DNA of 64,000 nt from Bin80 sp965220935 (GCA_965220935.1 OZ244857.1:1178001-1242000); one strand, 5' to 3'. Positions 28,132 to 38,581 are shown, numbered from the stretch's first letter. Notes: generated from the letters alone by a model not told the origin. Translations and numbers: made by a program.

Positions 28132-29318
28132 GATTTAGCCCTGGCTTTGTGCGCGAGATAGGCCTGCAGTCCACTTAGCTTGGAAAAACTCCGCGCGTCT
28201 GCCCCATCCCAAAGCGCAGTTTCTTCTCCATAGGTTGCAACGCCTGTATCAAACATTGAATAGGGACTCTCACAGCCCTGAATCTGAATATTTCCCTTGT
28301 AGAGTCGGAGATCAACCGATCCAGAAACAACCTGTTGAGAAGAGATCATCAAGGATTCAATATCTCTCATGACTGGATCAAAGTATTGTCCTTCATGAAG
28401 AAGCATACCATAAAAATCACTGAGTTGGTCTTTTTGGTAGCGTTGCCATTTTGTGAGGATAATCTTTTCTAATTCTCTGTGAGCCGTAATAAGAATCATT
28501 GGGGCAGGGGCCTCAAATCCGATTCGCCCTTTGAGACCTAAAATTGTATCGCCAATATGAATATTTCGCCCAATGCCATGATTACCACCAAGGTTAGCTA
28601 GCTCACAGATCAGCTCCACTGGTGATAGTGCCTGATTATTCAATGCTACGGGTAATCCTTGATGAAACCGAATGCTTAGGTCAGTAAATTTTTCCGAGGA
28701 TTTGCTGGGAGGCACTGTATTGGGGTAAGCATCCTCTGGAAGAGGCATGATGGTGCCGAGAGTTTCCTCTCCGCCAATAGTCGTCCCCCAAAGGCCTTCA
28801 TTGATAGAGTAGCGCGTAGTTTTTTTCGGAATATCAAACCCCCGATCTAAGAGAAATTGTGTTGTGTACTGCCGCGTCAATCCATCATCCCGAATAGGCG
28901 TGATGAGTTCCATATCATCAGCCATGAGTTGTACGACTGAGTCAAACCGAACCTGATCGTTACCCGCTCCAGTTGAACCATGCGCAATTGCACTCGCCCC
29001 AATTTTTTGAGCTACTTTGATGACCTCTTGCGCCTGAATGACGCGTTCGGCCCCAACACAAAGGGGGTAAACACCTCCGCGTAACACATTACCCATGATC
29101 AGATATTGGAGGTGCTGTTGATATAAAGACTCACGGGCATTAATATGAAAGTGTTTCTGCGCCCCTAACTGATAGGAACGTGAACTTAGAGATGCTTCAT
29201 CCAAAGGCGCACCTGTATCCACGGTGACAGTGAAGACGGGTTTGTCATACTTTTCCTTTAAGTACGGAACGCAAAACGACGTATCTAAGCCACCACTAAA
29301 TGCTAAAACAATTCCCAT
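28128..29318 (-). CDS. argG: Argininosuccinate synthase
   Basis: This joins citrulline and aspartate using ATP. The N-type pyrophosphatase loop AFSGGLDTSFCVPYL and the GSTGAGNDQVRFD block are clear, as is YSINEGLWGTT. It has 396 aa, close to the family norm. It is the first gene of the six-gene minus-strand operon, so the operon promoter should lie in 29319-29802. Its start (ATG 29318) has no evident Shine-Dalgarno. Confidence 0.93.
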   Translation of the reverse strand: MGIVLAFSGGLDTSFCVPYLKEKYDKPVFTVTVDTGAPLDEASLSSRSYQLGAQKHFHINARESLYQQHLQYLIMGNVLRGGVYPLCVGAERVIQAQEVIKVAQKIGASAIAHGSTGAGNDQVRFDSVVQLMADDMELITPIRDDGLTRQYTTQFLLDRGFDIPKKTTRYSINEGLWGTTIGGEETLGTIMPLPEDAYPNTVPPSKSSEKFTDLSIRFHQGLPVALNNQALSPVELICELANLGGNHGIGRNIHIGDTILGLKGRIGFEAPAPMILITAHRELEKIILTKWQRYQKDQLSDFYGMLLHEGQYFDPVMRDIESLMISSQQVVSGSVDLRLYKGNIQIQGCESPYSMFDTGVATYGEETALWDGADARSFSKLSGLQAYLAHKARAKS

Positions 29319-29802
29319 GCTCAGTGTTTGAATTGGAACATTAAACGTTTTCCAATGATTTAGGATCGGATGGGATTTAAAGGAGAGACAAAAAGTTCTC
29401 TAACCACTTTTATGAGGTAGCCGAAATTCAACAATTCACTGTAGAACCAGAGAAGAGCATCAATTTTGAACGTTTTCTTGGAATAAATTGATTAAGTGAG
29501 GTGAGATATGTAATTCTTATCAATATATTCAATTCGTGGCTTATACCCAATACTGGTGCAATAAAATTTTTCTTGGTTCTATTGTGATGCTTAAATCAGA
29601 GATTGTCGTCATGCATTTTATGAGGCATGCATATCAGTTCATTATTGGGTAAATCTGCGACTAAGAGATTGAGCGATCCATGAGAAATTTCATCGATTTA
29701 TGATCAATCGTATTCTCGGCAGGGCTGTGGTGAGAACTCGGATGCTTTAGCCGTAAAAGCCCCGCCTATTCATCATGTTTCCAACAGTTACAAATCCTGA
29801 TA
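29319..29802. other. Leader region of the arginine operon
   Basis: This is 484 bp between argG and the end of the fibronectin-III gene. It must hold the arg promoter and any ArgR-like site. I could not identify a convincing ARG box or terminator; two ATGCAT motifs flank TTTATGAGGC near 29611-29632. Confidence 0.4.
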
Positions 29803-32800
29803 TCACCGCAGACTCATCAACTGCCCGACATGCACCGTCGATGTGCCGCTATCCAGAGAGGTTGCCACCATCCGATATAGATAAACGCCAGCGGGCAGGG
29901 CCAAGTCATGGAGTTCAACGGACTGCTTCTTGCCCGATGACAGATTCTTCGCCGGCTTTGTATAGACGCGCCGCCCCGTCATATCCATGATGTCAACCTG
30001 CACTTGTGCGGGCCATGGCAGATCAAATACGATACGTGTGGAATGGGTGAACGGATTCGGATAATTGGCGTGTACGATGAGCTGATTAGCAAGCTCGGTC
30101 TCTTGCTGTGTATTGACTGACGACACCACCTCTATGTTAAATTTCAGGCTGTCTTGTGCTTGGTTGGCATCGGTCGCCGTATAGGTGAGTTCAAGAGGAG
30201 GTGTGATCTGCGTGGGCGTGCCACGGATGGTGCGTGAACCCGCCTCATATTGAAGCCCATTAGGAAGTGGTAAAGGATGGATGGTATAGGCAATCGGATC
30301 TTCTCCACCGGTCACCGCAGGCAACACCAGTGGGTCAATCAATTCACCCTGCACATAGGATTGATGGTTGACCTGTGCAACAAATGTCATCCGATACACC
30401 TCCAAACTAAATTCAACCGTCACCTCCGCGGCGGCTGCATCCACCACTGTCCAGACAAAGGTCTGCGCGGGAGTGACGCTCGTGGGGGTGCCACCAATGG
30501 TGCGCGCAGTTTTATCATAGGACAGCCCCGCGGGGAGTGTTTCGGGGGAGAGCGTATAGGTATAGGGTCTCATGCCCCCAATGGCGAAGGGAAGCGCCAG
30601 ATCTCTGATCGCAAGGCCCACTGGATAGCGCTGTGCTTTGACCGTACTGGTAAACGACAGCATCGTTGATGCAGAAGAGGTGGTTGCACTGGCCACATTT
30701 GACGCTGCCCCTGTGCCTGCTGAGTTGATCGCACTGATCTGGTAATACCGCGTGGTGCCAGCGGAAAGTCCTGTATGCGAATAGCTGGTCGCAGGGGATC
30801 CAGTATTGGCCTGCAAATTGGTCCAGTTTGACGTGCCATTGGGCGACACTTCAATGCGATAGCCAGTAATGGATGCACCGCCGGTATTGGTTGGAGCGGT
30901 CCACGATAGACTGATGGTCGTTGGTCCATCGGCCGTGGCCGTCAATCCAGTCGGCGCCGCTGGCGCTGTGGCCGTTGGTGTATCTGTGGTAGCAACGTCC
31001 ACATTTGACGCTGCACCTGTCCCTACAGAGTTAATGGCACGGACCCTGTAATGCCGCGTCTCGCCTGCCGAGAGCCCTGTGTGGGCATAGGTGGTCGTCG
31101 TGGATCCAGTATTGGCCTGCAAATTGGTCCAGTTTGACGTGCCATTGGGCGACACTTCAATCTGATAGCCCGTAATGGATGCACCGCCGGTAGTGGTCGG
31201 CGCCGTCCACGATAGATTAATGGTGGTTTGCCCAGCGGCGGTGGCCGTCAATCCCGTCGGCGCCGCCGGCGCTGTGATTGTTGGTGTACTGGTCGTTGCA
31301 CTGGCCACATTTGACGCTGCCCCTGTGCCTGCTGAGTTAATGGCACTGACCCGGTAATGCCGCGTATCGCCGGCCGAGAGCCCTGTGTGCGAATAGCTGG
31401 TCGTCGTTAATCCAGTATTGGCCTGCAGATTGGTCCAGTTTGATGTGCCATTAGGCGACACTTCAATGCGATAGCCAGTAATCGCTGCACCGCCGGTAGT
31501 GGTTGGAGCGGTCCACGATAGATTGATCGTGGTTTGTCCATCGGCGGTGGCCGTCAATCCCGTCGGCGCCGCTGGCCGTGTGGCGGCATCGGTGGTGGCA
31601 TCGTCCACATTTGACGCTGCCCCTGTACCTACTGAGTTAATGGCACTGACCCGATAATGCCGCGTGGTGCCAGCGGAAAGTCCTGTATGCGAATAGCTGG
31701 TCGCAGGGGATCCAGTATTGGCCTGCAGGTTGGTCCAGTTTGACGTGCCGTTGGGGGAGACTTCAATCTGATAGCCGGTAATCGCTGCACCGCCGGTATT
31801 GGTTGGAGCCGTCCATCTCAGATTGATGTTGGTCTGCCCAGCGGCCGTGGCCGTCAATCCAGTCGGCGCCGCCGGCCGTGTGGCCGTTGGTGTACTGGTC
31901 GTTGCACTGGCCACATTTGACGCTGCCCCTGTGCCTACTGAGTTAATGGCACTGACCCGGTAGTGCCGCGTCGTACCTGCCGAGAGTCCTGTGTGCGAAT
32001 ATCTGGTCGTCGTCAATCTGGTATTGGCCTGCAGATTGGTCCAGTTAGTTGTGCCGTTGGGCGACACTTCAATCCGATAGCCAGTAATGGATGCACCGCC
32101 GGTATTGGTCGGGGCGGTCCACGACAGAGTGATGGTGGTTTGTCCAGCGGCCGTGGCCGTCAATCCAGTCGGCGCCGCCGGCCGCGTGGCGGCATCGGTG
32201 GTGGCATCGTCCACATTAGACGCTGCACCTGTGCCTACTGAGTTAATGGCACTGACCCGATAATGCCGCGTGGTACCTGCCGAGAGTCCCGTGTGAGCAT
32301 AGGTGGTCGCAGTGGATCTCGTATTGGCCTGCTGATTGGTCCAGTTTGACGTGCCATTGGGCGACACTTCAATGCGATAGCCAGTAATATCTGCACCGCC
32401 GGTATTGGTCGGGGCCGTCCATCTCAGATTGATGGTGGTTTGTCCAGCGGCCGTGGCCGTCAGTGAGGTCGGGGCTGCCGGCCGCGTCGCCGTTGGCGTG
32501 CTGGTGGTGGCATCGGCGGTATTTGACGGATTGTTGCTGTCACCCACCGAATTGCGGGCATAGACCCGATAATAGCGCCTCGTACCTGCACTGAGTCCCG
32601 TATCGCTGTAGGTGCGAACCGTGCCCGTGTGTGCAGGAGAAACATTGGTCCAGCCTGAATTTCCATTGGCCGACCACTGCACGCGGTAGCCGCTAATGGC
32701 CGTACCCCCGTCACTGCTCGGGGACTCCCAGGCCAGATTGATGATGGTCTGCCCACTGGCCGTGGCAGTGAGGTTTCTAGGGGCGCCTGGCCGCGTCGCG

Positions 32801-35238
32801 GCGGCGGTCGTGGCATCATCGGTATTTGACGGACTGTTGCTGTCACCCACCGAGTTGCGGGCATAGACCCTGTAATGCCGCGTCGTCCCTGCACTAAGTC
32901 CCGAATCGCGGTAGGTGCGACCGGTCCCCGTGTGTCCAGGAGAAACGTTTTGCCAGTTTGAAGTCCCGTTGGCCGACCACTGTACGCGATAGCCGCTGAT
33001 GGCCGCGCCCCCGTCACTGCTCGGCACCTCCCAGGCCAGATTAATGATGGTCTGCCCACTGGCCGTGGCGGTGAGGTTTCGGGGCGCCCCCGGACGCGTG
33101 ACGGTGGTGGCATTGGCTTTGTTGGATGCAGCACTTTCACCAACCGAATTGATGGCATACACGCGGTAATGACGTGTGGTGCCTGCCGAAAGTCCTGTGT
33201 GCTCATAGGTGGTCCCCGTTGATTCGGTGTCATCTTCCACATCATTCCATGTATCTCCTGTACCCGTTGGCGACACTTCAATCCGATAGCCTATAATCGC
33301 TGACCCGCCGGTGCTGGCGGGAGCCGTCCACGAGAGGTCAATGGCCGTCGGTCCATCGGCCACGGCGGTTAAACTGCGGGGTGCACTTGACACAGAAGCA
33401 TTCGTCGTGCCCGTTGCAACATTGGAAACAGGCCCTGGGCCAACAGAGTTGACGGCACTGACCCGGAAATGTCTGGTCTGCCCAGCACGCATGCCACCTA
33501 CCGTGTAGGTCGTGGTTGTCGAATTTGTATTCGCTAACCAGATTAACCACTCTGAGTTATTTTCGGAGTACTCGATTTTGTACCCCGTAATCGCGGCACC
33601 GCCAGTACGGGTCGGGGCGGTCCAAGAAAGCCTGATCCTATTTTGGTCCAATGCCGTAGCCCTAAGTCCAGTGGGAGCACCAGGGGCTGAGTTCGTGGTT
33701 GCACTGGCCACACTAGACGCTGCACCTGTGCCTGCTGAGTTAATGGCACTGACCCTGTAATGCCGCGTGGTACCTGCCGAGAGTCCCGTGTGAGCATAGG
33801 TGGTTGCCGTGGATCCAGTATTAGCCTGCCGTTCGGTCCAGTTTGAAGTCCCGTTGGGCGACACTTCAATGCGATACCCTGTAATGGATGCGCCGCCGGT
33901 ATTGGTCGGAGCGGTCCACGATAGATTAATGGTGGTCTGCCCCGATGCCGTGGCCGTCAATCCAGTCGGCGCTGCCGGGGCGGTGGCGGCATCGGTGGTC
34001 TTAAGGGTAGACGATGTACTAAATCCTATTGAATTCCGGGCAGCTACACCAATGGCGTATTGGGTGGATGGCGTTAGTCCAGTGGCCATGTAACTTGTGA
34101 CCGTAGGTTCAACCGTCGTTCTAACAGCAACTTCAGCATTATCATTTCTAGCAATAACAATCTCGTATAGCGTGATCGGCGAGCCCCCATCATCGGTTGG
34201 GGGTCCCCATGAGAGACTGATCGTGGTCGGCCCTGTAACCGTCGCTGAAAGTGATGTAGGTCTACCTGGCGCTGTGGCCTCATCGGTGGTGGTGCCACTG
34301 GGGGTGTCTATCCCATCGCTGAAGCCTTCCTTATTGCGCGCAGTGACTCGATAATATCTCGTGGTTCCTGGATCAAGCCCTGTATCTGAGACGCTGGTTT
34401 TAGTCGTTCGATTCACCACGGCATTCCACGGTTGACGGCCAGAGGTGGAGTAAAATACATTATAGTCAACCGGTGCGCCGCCGGTCTCCACAGGGGCCGT
34501 CCAGGAAATATTGATGGTGGTGCGCCCATCCGCAGTTGCCGTCAAATTCGTCGGAGCATCAGGGGGAGTGGCCGCCTTCGTGGTGATCTTCTCAACCCCA
34601 GCATAAACACTAATTCGCTCAATTTTATTTGCGGCAGATATATTCACTTGGTGCTCCTTGGCGGCCTTAAGTCCAGTGATGGTGAAAACCCTAGTGGAGG
34701 CAGCCACATCTGTCTCAAAGACGTATTTGACAGGGTTTAGCTCCCAAACTCGTACCAAATACCCCGTGATCGGCGAGCCCCCATTATCTGCCGGGGCCGA
34801 CCATGAAACCGAGACCATTGACGGGCTGGGCGCCGAAATGCTACCAATCGTGGGCGCCCCTGCCCAGGCTTTGTCGGTAGTGCCTTCCTTGGCATCCGAC
34901 CATGGCCCCCAACCGTCCGAATCCCTATTACGAACCCGGTAACGGCGCGTGGTGTTCGGTCGAAGGAGTTTAGTTGTAAAAGTGGTTGGAATGGTAGGGA
35001 TATTTTCTGCTTTGTATTCATCAATATAATAATTTTGTGGTGCGTTAAGATAGACTTGCAATTCAACCCCAGTGATGGCTTTACCCCCACGGGGTTGGGG
35101 TCTCCAAGAAATAGTCAGACTTGATCGTCTATCCGCTGACGTGGTTCCACCGGGCACGACTCTCACGTTGGTCGGTTTACCAGGGCGTCGTTGATCTGGC
35201 GATGCCATTTCATTGGAGTGCGCCGGATGGATGTTCAA
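29803..35238 (-). CDS. Giant fibronectin type III repeat surface protein with C-terminal sorting domain (body)
   Basis: About fifteen fibronectin-III repeats of about 97-103 residues (pattern APTGLTATA, then SWTAPTNTGGASITGYRIEV, HTGLSAGTTRHYRVSAINS) are followed by two putative Ig-like domains (LPAGLSYDKTARTIGGTPT and LPNGLQYEAGSRTIRGTPT). An 80-residue end (ANYPNPFTHSTRIVFDL, then LPAGVYLYRMVAT) is typical of type A sorting domains of the type IX secretion system. The protein is therefore probably exported and surface-attached or secreted. The frame listed starts at TTG 35238 without a signal peptide. The signal peptide is encoded just upstream at 35316-35546 in another frame, separated by a 13-nt C run on the coding strand. 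Confidence 0.88.
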   Translation of the reverse strand: MNIHPAHSNEMASPDQRRPGKPTNVRVVPGGTTSADRRSSLTISWRPQPRGGKAITGVELQVYLNAPQNYYIDEYKAENIPTIPTTFTTKLLRPNTTRRYRVRNRDSDGWGPWSDAKEGTTDKAWAGAPTIGSISAPSPSMVSVSWSAPADNGGSPITGYLVRVWELNPVKYVFETDVAASTRVFTITGLKAAKEHQVNISAANKIERISVYAGVEKITTKAATPPDAPTNLTATADGRTTINISWTAPVETGGAPVDYNVFYSTSGRQPWNAVVNRTTKTSVSDTGLDPGTTRYYRVTARNKEGFSDGIDTPSGTTTDEATAPGRPTSLSATVTGPTTISLSWGPPTDDGGSPITLYEIVIARNDNAEVAVRTTVEPTVTSYMATGLTPSTQYAIGVAARNSIGFSTSSTLKTTDAATAPAAPTGLTATASGQTTINLSWTAPTNTGGASITGYRIEVSPNGTSNWTERQANTGSTATTYAHTGLSAGTTRHYRVSAINSAGTGAASSVASATTNSAPGAPTGLRATALDQNRIRLSWTAPTRTGGAAITGYKIEYSENNSEWLIWLANTNSTTTTYTVGGMRAGQTRHFRVSAVNSVGPGPVSNVATGTTNASVSSAPRSLTAVADGPTAIDLSWTAPASTGGSAIIGYRIEVSPTGTGDTWNDVEDDTESTGTTYEHTGLSAGTTRHYRVYAINSVGESAASNKANATTVTRPGAPRNLTATASGQTIINLAWEVPSSDGGAAISGYRVQWSANGTSNWQNVSPGHTGTGRTYRDSGLSAGTTRHYRVYARNSVGDSNSPSNTDDATTAAATRPGAPRNLTATASGQTIINLAWESPSSDGGTAISGYRVQWSANGNSGWTNVSPAHTGTVRTYSDTGLSAGTRRYYRVYARNSVGDSNNPSNTADATTSTPTATRPAAPTSLTATAAGQTTINLRWTAPTNTGGADITGYRIEVSPNGTSNWTNQQANTRSTATTYAHTGLSAGTTRHYRVSAINSVGTGAASNVDDATTDAATRPAAPTGLTATAAGQTTITLSWTAPTNTGGASITGYRIEVSPNGTTNWTNLQANTRLTTTRYSHTGLSAGTTRHYRVSAINSVGTGAASNVASATTSTPTATRPAAPTGLTATAAGQTNINLRWTAPTNTGGAAITGYQIEVSPNGTSNWTNLQANTGSPATSYSHTGLSAGTTRHYRVSAINSVGTGAASNVDDATTDAATRPAAPTGLTATADGQTTINLSWTAPTTTGGAAITGYRIEVSPNGTSNWTNLQANTGLTTTSYSHTGLSAGDTRHYRVSAINSAGTGAASNVASATTSTPTITAPAAPTGLTATAAGQTTINLSWTAPTTTGGASITGYQIEVSPNGTSNWTNLQANTGSTTTTYAHTGLSAGETRHYRVRAINSVGTGAASNVDVATTDTPTATAPAAPTGLTATADGPTTISLSWTAPTNTGGASITGYRIEVSPNGTSNWTNLQANTGSPATSYSHTGLSAGTTRYYQISAINSAGTGAASNVASATTSSASTMLSFTSTVKAQRYPVGLAIRDLALPFAIGGMRPYTYTLSPETLPAGLSYDKTARTIGGTPTSVTPAQTFVWTVVDAAAAEVTVEFSLEVYRMTFVAQVNHQSYVQGELIDPLVLPAVTGGEDPIAYTIHPLPLPNGLQYEAGSRTIRGTPTQITPPLELTYTATDANQAQDSLKFNIEVVSSVNTQQETELANQLIVHANYPNPFTHSTRIVFDLPWPAQVQVDIMDMTGRRVYTKPAKNLSSGKKQSVELHDLALPAGVYLYRMVATSLDSGTSTVHVGQLMSLR
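30680..32470. repeat. Near-identical fibronectin-III DNA repeats (about 300 bp units)
   Basis: Six consecutive units of about 290-306 bp encode nearly the same domain, with long identical stretches between units such as TGGTCCAGTTTGACGTGCCA. Older repeats up to 35 kb are more diverged. This suggests recent internal duplication or gene conversion and makes the region prone to length change and assembly collapse. Confidence 0.88.
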
Positions 35239-35315
35239 AGAAGTAGACTCGCCACGGAAAGGGATTTCTTGCTCATCCTGACGTGGTAACTCTGATGGAC
35301 TAACAGAAAAATCTC

Positions 35316-35546
35316 CTAAAAAATTGGGGGGGGGGGGGAATTTTGTGGGCTCACCAAAGATATCAATGAAGCGCTTTCATGGCGATCATCACTTGAACCA
35401 TCTACAAGGAAAGATGGCTCAACAAGCTGCCAACCAGACATGCCAGATTCTGTAGGACTGAGGGATTGATGGTCCCAAAGCCATGCATGACCCCCAGCAT
35501 CCGCGGCGATTAAACCAAAGAAGAAAGATAGAACGATGATGAACAT
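35316..35546 (-). CDS. Signal-peptide segment of the fibronectin-III protein, out of frame at poly-C
   Basis: Start ATG 35546 gives a hydrophobic signal peptide (MFIIVLSFFFGLIAADAGG) followed by a secreted-type linker ending in SPQNSPPPP. The frame then hits TAG at 35316-35318, just past the 13-C run. If the run were 11 or 14 nt, the same frame would read NFLGDFSVSPSELPRQDEQ and continue without a stop into the 1811-aa body. So this is the 5' exon of that gene, currently switched off or broken by homopolymer length. Confidence 0.85.
   Translation of the reverse strand: MFIIVLSFFFGLIAADAGGHAWLWDHQSLSPTESGMSGWQLVEPSFLVDGSSDDRHESASLISLVSPQNSPPPPIF
35326..35338. repeat. Poly-G(13) tract, candidate phase-variation switch
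   Basis: Thirteen consecutive G on the plus strand (C on the coding strand) lie inside the reading frame between the signal peptide and the body of the surface protein. Slipped-strand changes of one or two bases would move the gene in and out of frame, as known for contingency loci in other bacteria. Reads over such runs are error-prone, so the exact length is uncertain. Confidence 0.85.
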
Positions 35547-36183
35547 GGGTTAAGTTAAGAAAATTTATTATGATCAAATATACCATCTAAAAACTTCTTT
35601 TGTTCCAAAAGTCAACAAAGGTGGCACGATGATCAGTTGATCTGAAGTTACCAATGATTGGGTTCAAACCTGTTGCCATGGACAATCCTAAAATAAACGC
35701 ATAAATAAAATACGTCAAAACCACTGTGGCAAGAAACCGAATGTTTGAAAATTCATAAGGCCATTCTCTTTGACCTCGACAGGATTGGATTTATGCCCAT
35801 TAGATTTCTCCCTCAAAATTAGGTTTGAATCATTCTGTCTATTGTCCATGAAACGGAACACACTCATGATGAGTATACAGAAAGTTTCCAAATTGCAGTA
35901 GATTAGGCTGATGCCCCATTCAAGCCGAGCAACACGAAAGAGTGGAACAAGCTCACATTGGTGCATCTTTTATGATGCTGGTTGCACCTGATTTAGTAGC
36001 ATATATGAGACCTTGATCCGCGGTCTTCATCTAATGATCGTCCAAAACGACGCATACCAATTAGAACGAATACTCGGAAAATTCATAAAAATTAAGAAAT
36101 TTAACTGAGCCAACAGATGCAGGATATTCCTTTTTCGGACTAATAAATACAATCCAATATGATGTGCTCGCCCATCAAAATAA
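35547..36183. other. Divergent intergenic region between surface-protein gene and moaA
   Basis: This AT-rich 637-bp spacer must contain promoters for both divergent genes. I see no gene; the minus-strand 83-codon frame at 35715-35966 has no recognisable features. Confidence 0.45.
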
Positions 36184-37257
36184 ATGATTGAACTAAAGGT
36201 ACTAACCGATCTGAAAACTAGATCTTCAAAACAGGTTTTAGAAGATTTTCGTCTGCGTGAATCTGGTCACAAGGGGAATATCCTGACTGATCAATTTGGT
36301 AGAAATCACACATACTTAAGGATTTCGCTAATTGAGCAATGTAATTTGAGCTGCACATACTGCATGCCAGAGGAAGGAATTCATTGGACATCTCCTGAAA
36401 ACCTGTTAACCGATCAAGAGGTGATTCGTCTTGCCCGCCTGTTTGTTAATCATGGAGTCACAAAAATTCGATTGACGGGCGGTGAACCGCTTCTTAGATC
36501 AGGGATTGTACAGATCGTTGAAGAACTTGGAGCAATGCCAAAAATTGAGACACTGGCGGTCACAACGAACGCGCTACTCTTAAAACGCAATCTTCACAAG
36601 TTGCAGTCCGCTGGATTGAATTCAATCAATATAAGTCTTGACTCCCTCCAAAGAAAACGGTTTTTAGATATTACCAAGCGCGATGCACTGGACTGCGTCC
36701 TTGGAGCCATAGATTTTGTATTGAAATCTGGATATCACGCCCTGAAAATCAACTGCGTTGTGATGCGCGGGGTCAATGACGATGAGATCATAGACTTTGT
36801 AAAGTTAACCATTGATCATCCAATAGAAGTGCGATTTATAGAGTTTATGCCGTTTGATGGTAATCAATGGAATGTAGATCAACTTGTTTCTTATCATGAA
36901 ATTCTTAAGCAGATTCAAAAAACTTTCACGGTTGAGAAATTATCACACCGAGTTAATGAAACAGCAAAATTATATCAAGTTTATGGTGCATCTGGTCAAA
37001 TTGGGTTGATCACATCCATGACAGATCACTTCTGTTCGGCCTGCAATCGTCTTCGCATTACCGCGGATGGACATCTAAAAGTATGTCTATTTGGTCGCGC
37101 AGAAGTCAACCTTCGCCAAGCACTTCGAGATGGTGCCGAAGACGAAGATCTTCTGTTATTAATCAGTGATGCGGTTAAGTCAAAACATGCAAAACATGCG
37201 GGAATGCATTTGATAGCAGGTTCTAAAAATCGACCCATGATTGCCATTGGTGGATAA
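36184..37257 (+). CDS. moaA: GTP 3',8-cyclase, molybdenum cofactor synthesis
   Basis: This is a radical SAM enzyme making the first intermediate (with MoaC) of molybdopterin. The N-terminal [4Fe-4S] site is CNLSCTYC, and SAM-binding landmarks TGGEPLLR and NISLDS follow. The C-terminal second cluster is formed by CSACNRLRITADGHLKVC, and the protein ends in the conserved Gly-Gly tail (IAIGG). The 357-aa product is slightly longer than average because of an N-terminal extension of about 30 residues. No other moa genes are adjacent; modA-modB at 49.3-50.8 kb are pathway partners. Confidence 0.95.
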   Translation: MIELKVLTDLKTRSSKQVLEDFRLRESGHKGNILTDQFGRNHTYLRISLIEQCNLSCTYCMPEEGIHWTSPENLLTDQEVIRLARLFVNHGVTKIRLTGGEPLLRSGIVQIVEELGAMPKIETLAVTTNALLLKRNLHKLQSAGLNSINISLDSLQRKRFLDITKRDALDCVLGAIDFVLKSGYHALKINCVVMRGVNDDEIIDFVKLTIDHPIEVRFIEFMPFDGNQWNVDQLVSYHEILKQIQKTFTVEKLSHRVNETAKLYQVYGASGQIGLITSMTDHFCSACNRLRITADGHLKVCLFGRAEVNLRQALRDGAEDEDLLLLISDAVKSKHAKHAGMHLIAGSKNRPMIAIGG

Positions 37258-37261
37258 CCAA

Positions 37262-38085
37262 ATGGGTTTCTTCATATGCGCATTATTGATGACTCAAGCG
37301 CAGCCAGTAGAACTCGCTGTGATGTCCTTTAATATCCGCTATGATAATCCCAGTGATGGTGAAAATGCATGGCCGCATCGAGTGACATGGGTTGCACAGG
37401 AAATGGCAAAAGGTGACATTATTGGTGTTCAGGAAGGACTAAGCCATCAAGTGGAACAGCTGGCATCAGAGCTCTCAGAGTACGAGTGGGTCGGAGTTGG
37501 CAGAGATGATGGAAAACGCGCAGGCGAATTTACACCGATTTTCTTCAAGACATCTATGTTTGAACTGTTGGAGACTAGCACGTTTTGGCTTTCAGAAGAT
37601 TCAGATCAACCCGGCAGTAAAGGTTGGGATGCTGCTCTGCCACGGATTGCTACGACAGCACATCTCATAGATAAACGAACGGAGATGGAATTTTGATCAT
37701 CAATACTCATTTTGATCACCGTGGTCAACATGCACGATTACACAGCGCCGAGCTTCTCTCTGAATCGGTCAAAGAGCTTGAAATTCCAGTGCTACTTCTT
37801 GGAGATTTGAATGTTACCCCAGATTCAGAGGCCTATCACACGCTGGTTGAAAGTGAGATTTTACGTGATTCACGTATTACAGCTGTCACATCACCATTAG
37901 GGCCCGAAGGAACATTCAGTGGATTTACAAAGCAGGGTAACCTTGATGAAGCGCCCCGCATTGATTATATTTTTGCGTCTGATCATTTCAAAGTCAGGAC
38001 TTATGAAGCGGTAGTCTCTGAAAAGAATGGCCGATATGTTTCAGATCACCTACCAGTTAAAGTTGAGGTGCTGTTAACCAACTAA
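37262..38085 (+). pseudogene. Secreted endonuclease/exonuclease/phosphatase-family hydrolase, frameshifted
   Basis: ATG 37262 gives a short signal-like N-terminus (MGFFICALLMTQAQ) and then the EEP fold: VMSFNIRYDNPSDGENAW and DIIGVQEGLSHQ (metal Glu). The frame ends TEMEF-stop near 37695. It resumes one base off as INTHFDHRG (catalytic His), LLLGDLNVTPDS (Asp, Asn) and YVSDHLPVKVEV (final Asp-His). A single missing T in the run near 37692 explains the break, so it is either a very young pseudogene or a sequence error. It starts 4 bp after moaA. Confidence 0.85.
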
Positions 38086-38581
38086 AATATACATCAGTAT
38101 TCCAAGGCTCTAAATCAAAGAAAACTAAAAAGCAACAATATTCATCATCTCTTACCGCCCACAACCATTGGCAATCTGTGTGTCAATGATGTAAATCCAC
38201 TTAGCAACTATATTTTGCAGCACATTATCTATGAGATAGGCTGACTTTGCCTAAAATGCTTGCTATATGTTCTCTATAACAATGCCTACAAATTCAGAAA
38301 GGACCGTGAATGTCAAACTCGCCGATTGCCTCAGAGGTAAACTCCCCAATTGGAGTGTACAGGCAGCGCAGACAAACGTCTTTGTGGAGAAGATGAACAA
38401 CCAGACATTGTTATCTCTCATGTTGGTGGATTAACCGTTATCTTGGAAACAGAGTTCTTTTCCTCTAACACCGTTGAATCGGATGCGCAGAAGCGTCTAA
38501 GCGCAAGTTTGCAAAGGCATCAGATTTTTGAGACAATTTTCAAAATAATTTACTGATTTTTTCCTAAAAATCAGTGTTTTT

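Noticed and set aside
29319..29802. ArgR operator upstream of argG
   Set aside because: No convincing 18-bp palindromic ARG box could be found by eye.
30277..34942. Many open frames on both strands inside the fibronectin-III gene
   Set aside because: They are shadows of the GC-rich repeated coding sequence in other frames.
35715..35966. Minus-strand frame of 83 codons between the surface protein and moaA
   Set aside because: Low-complexity content, no conserved features, and it lies in a likely promoter region.
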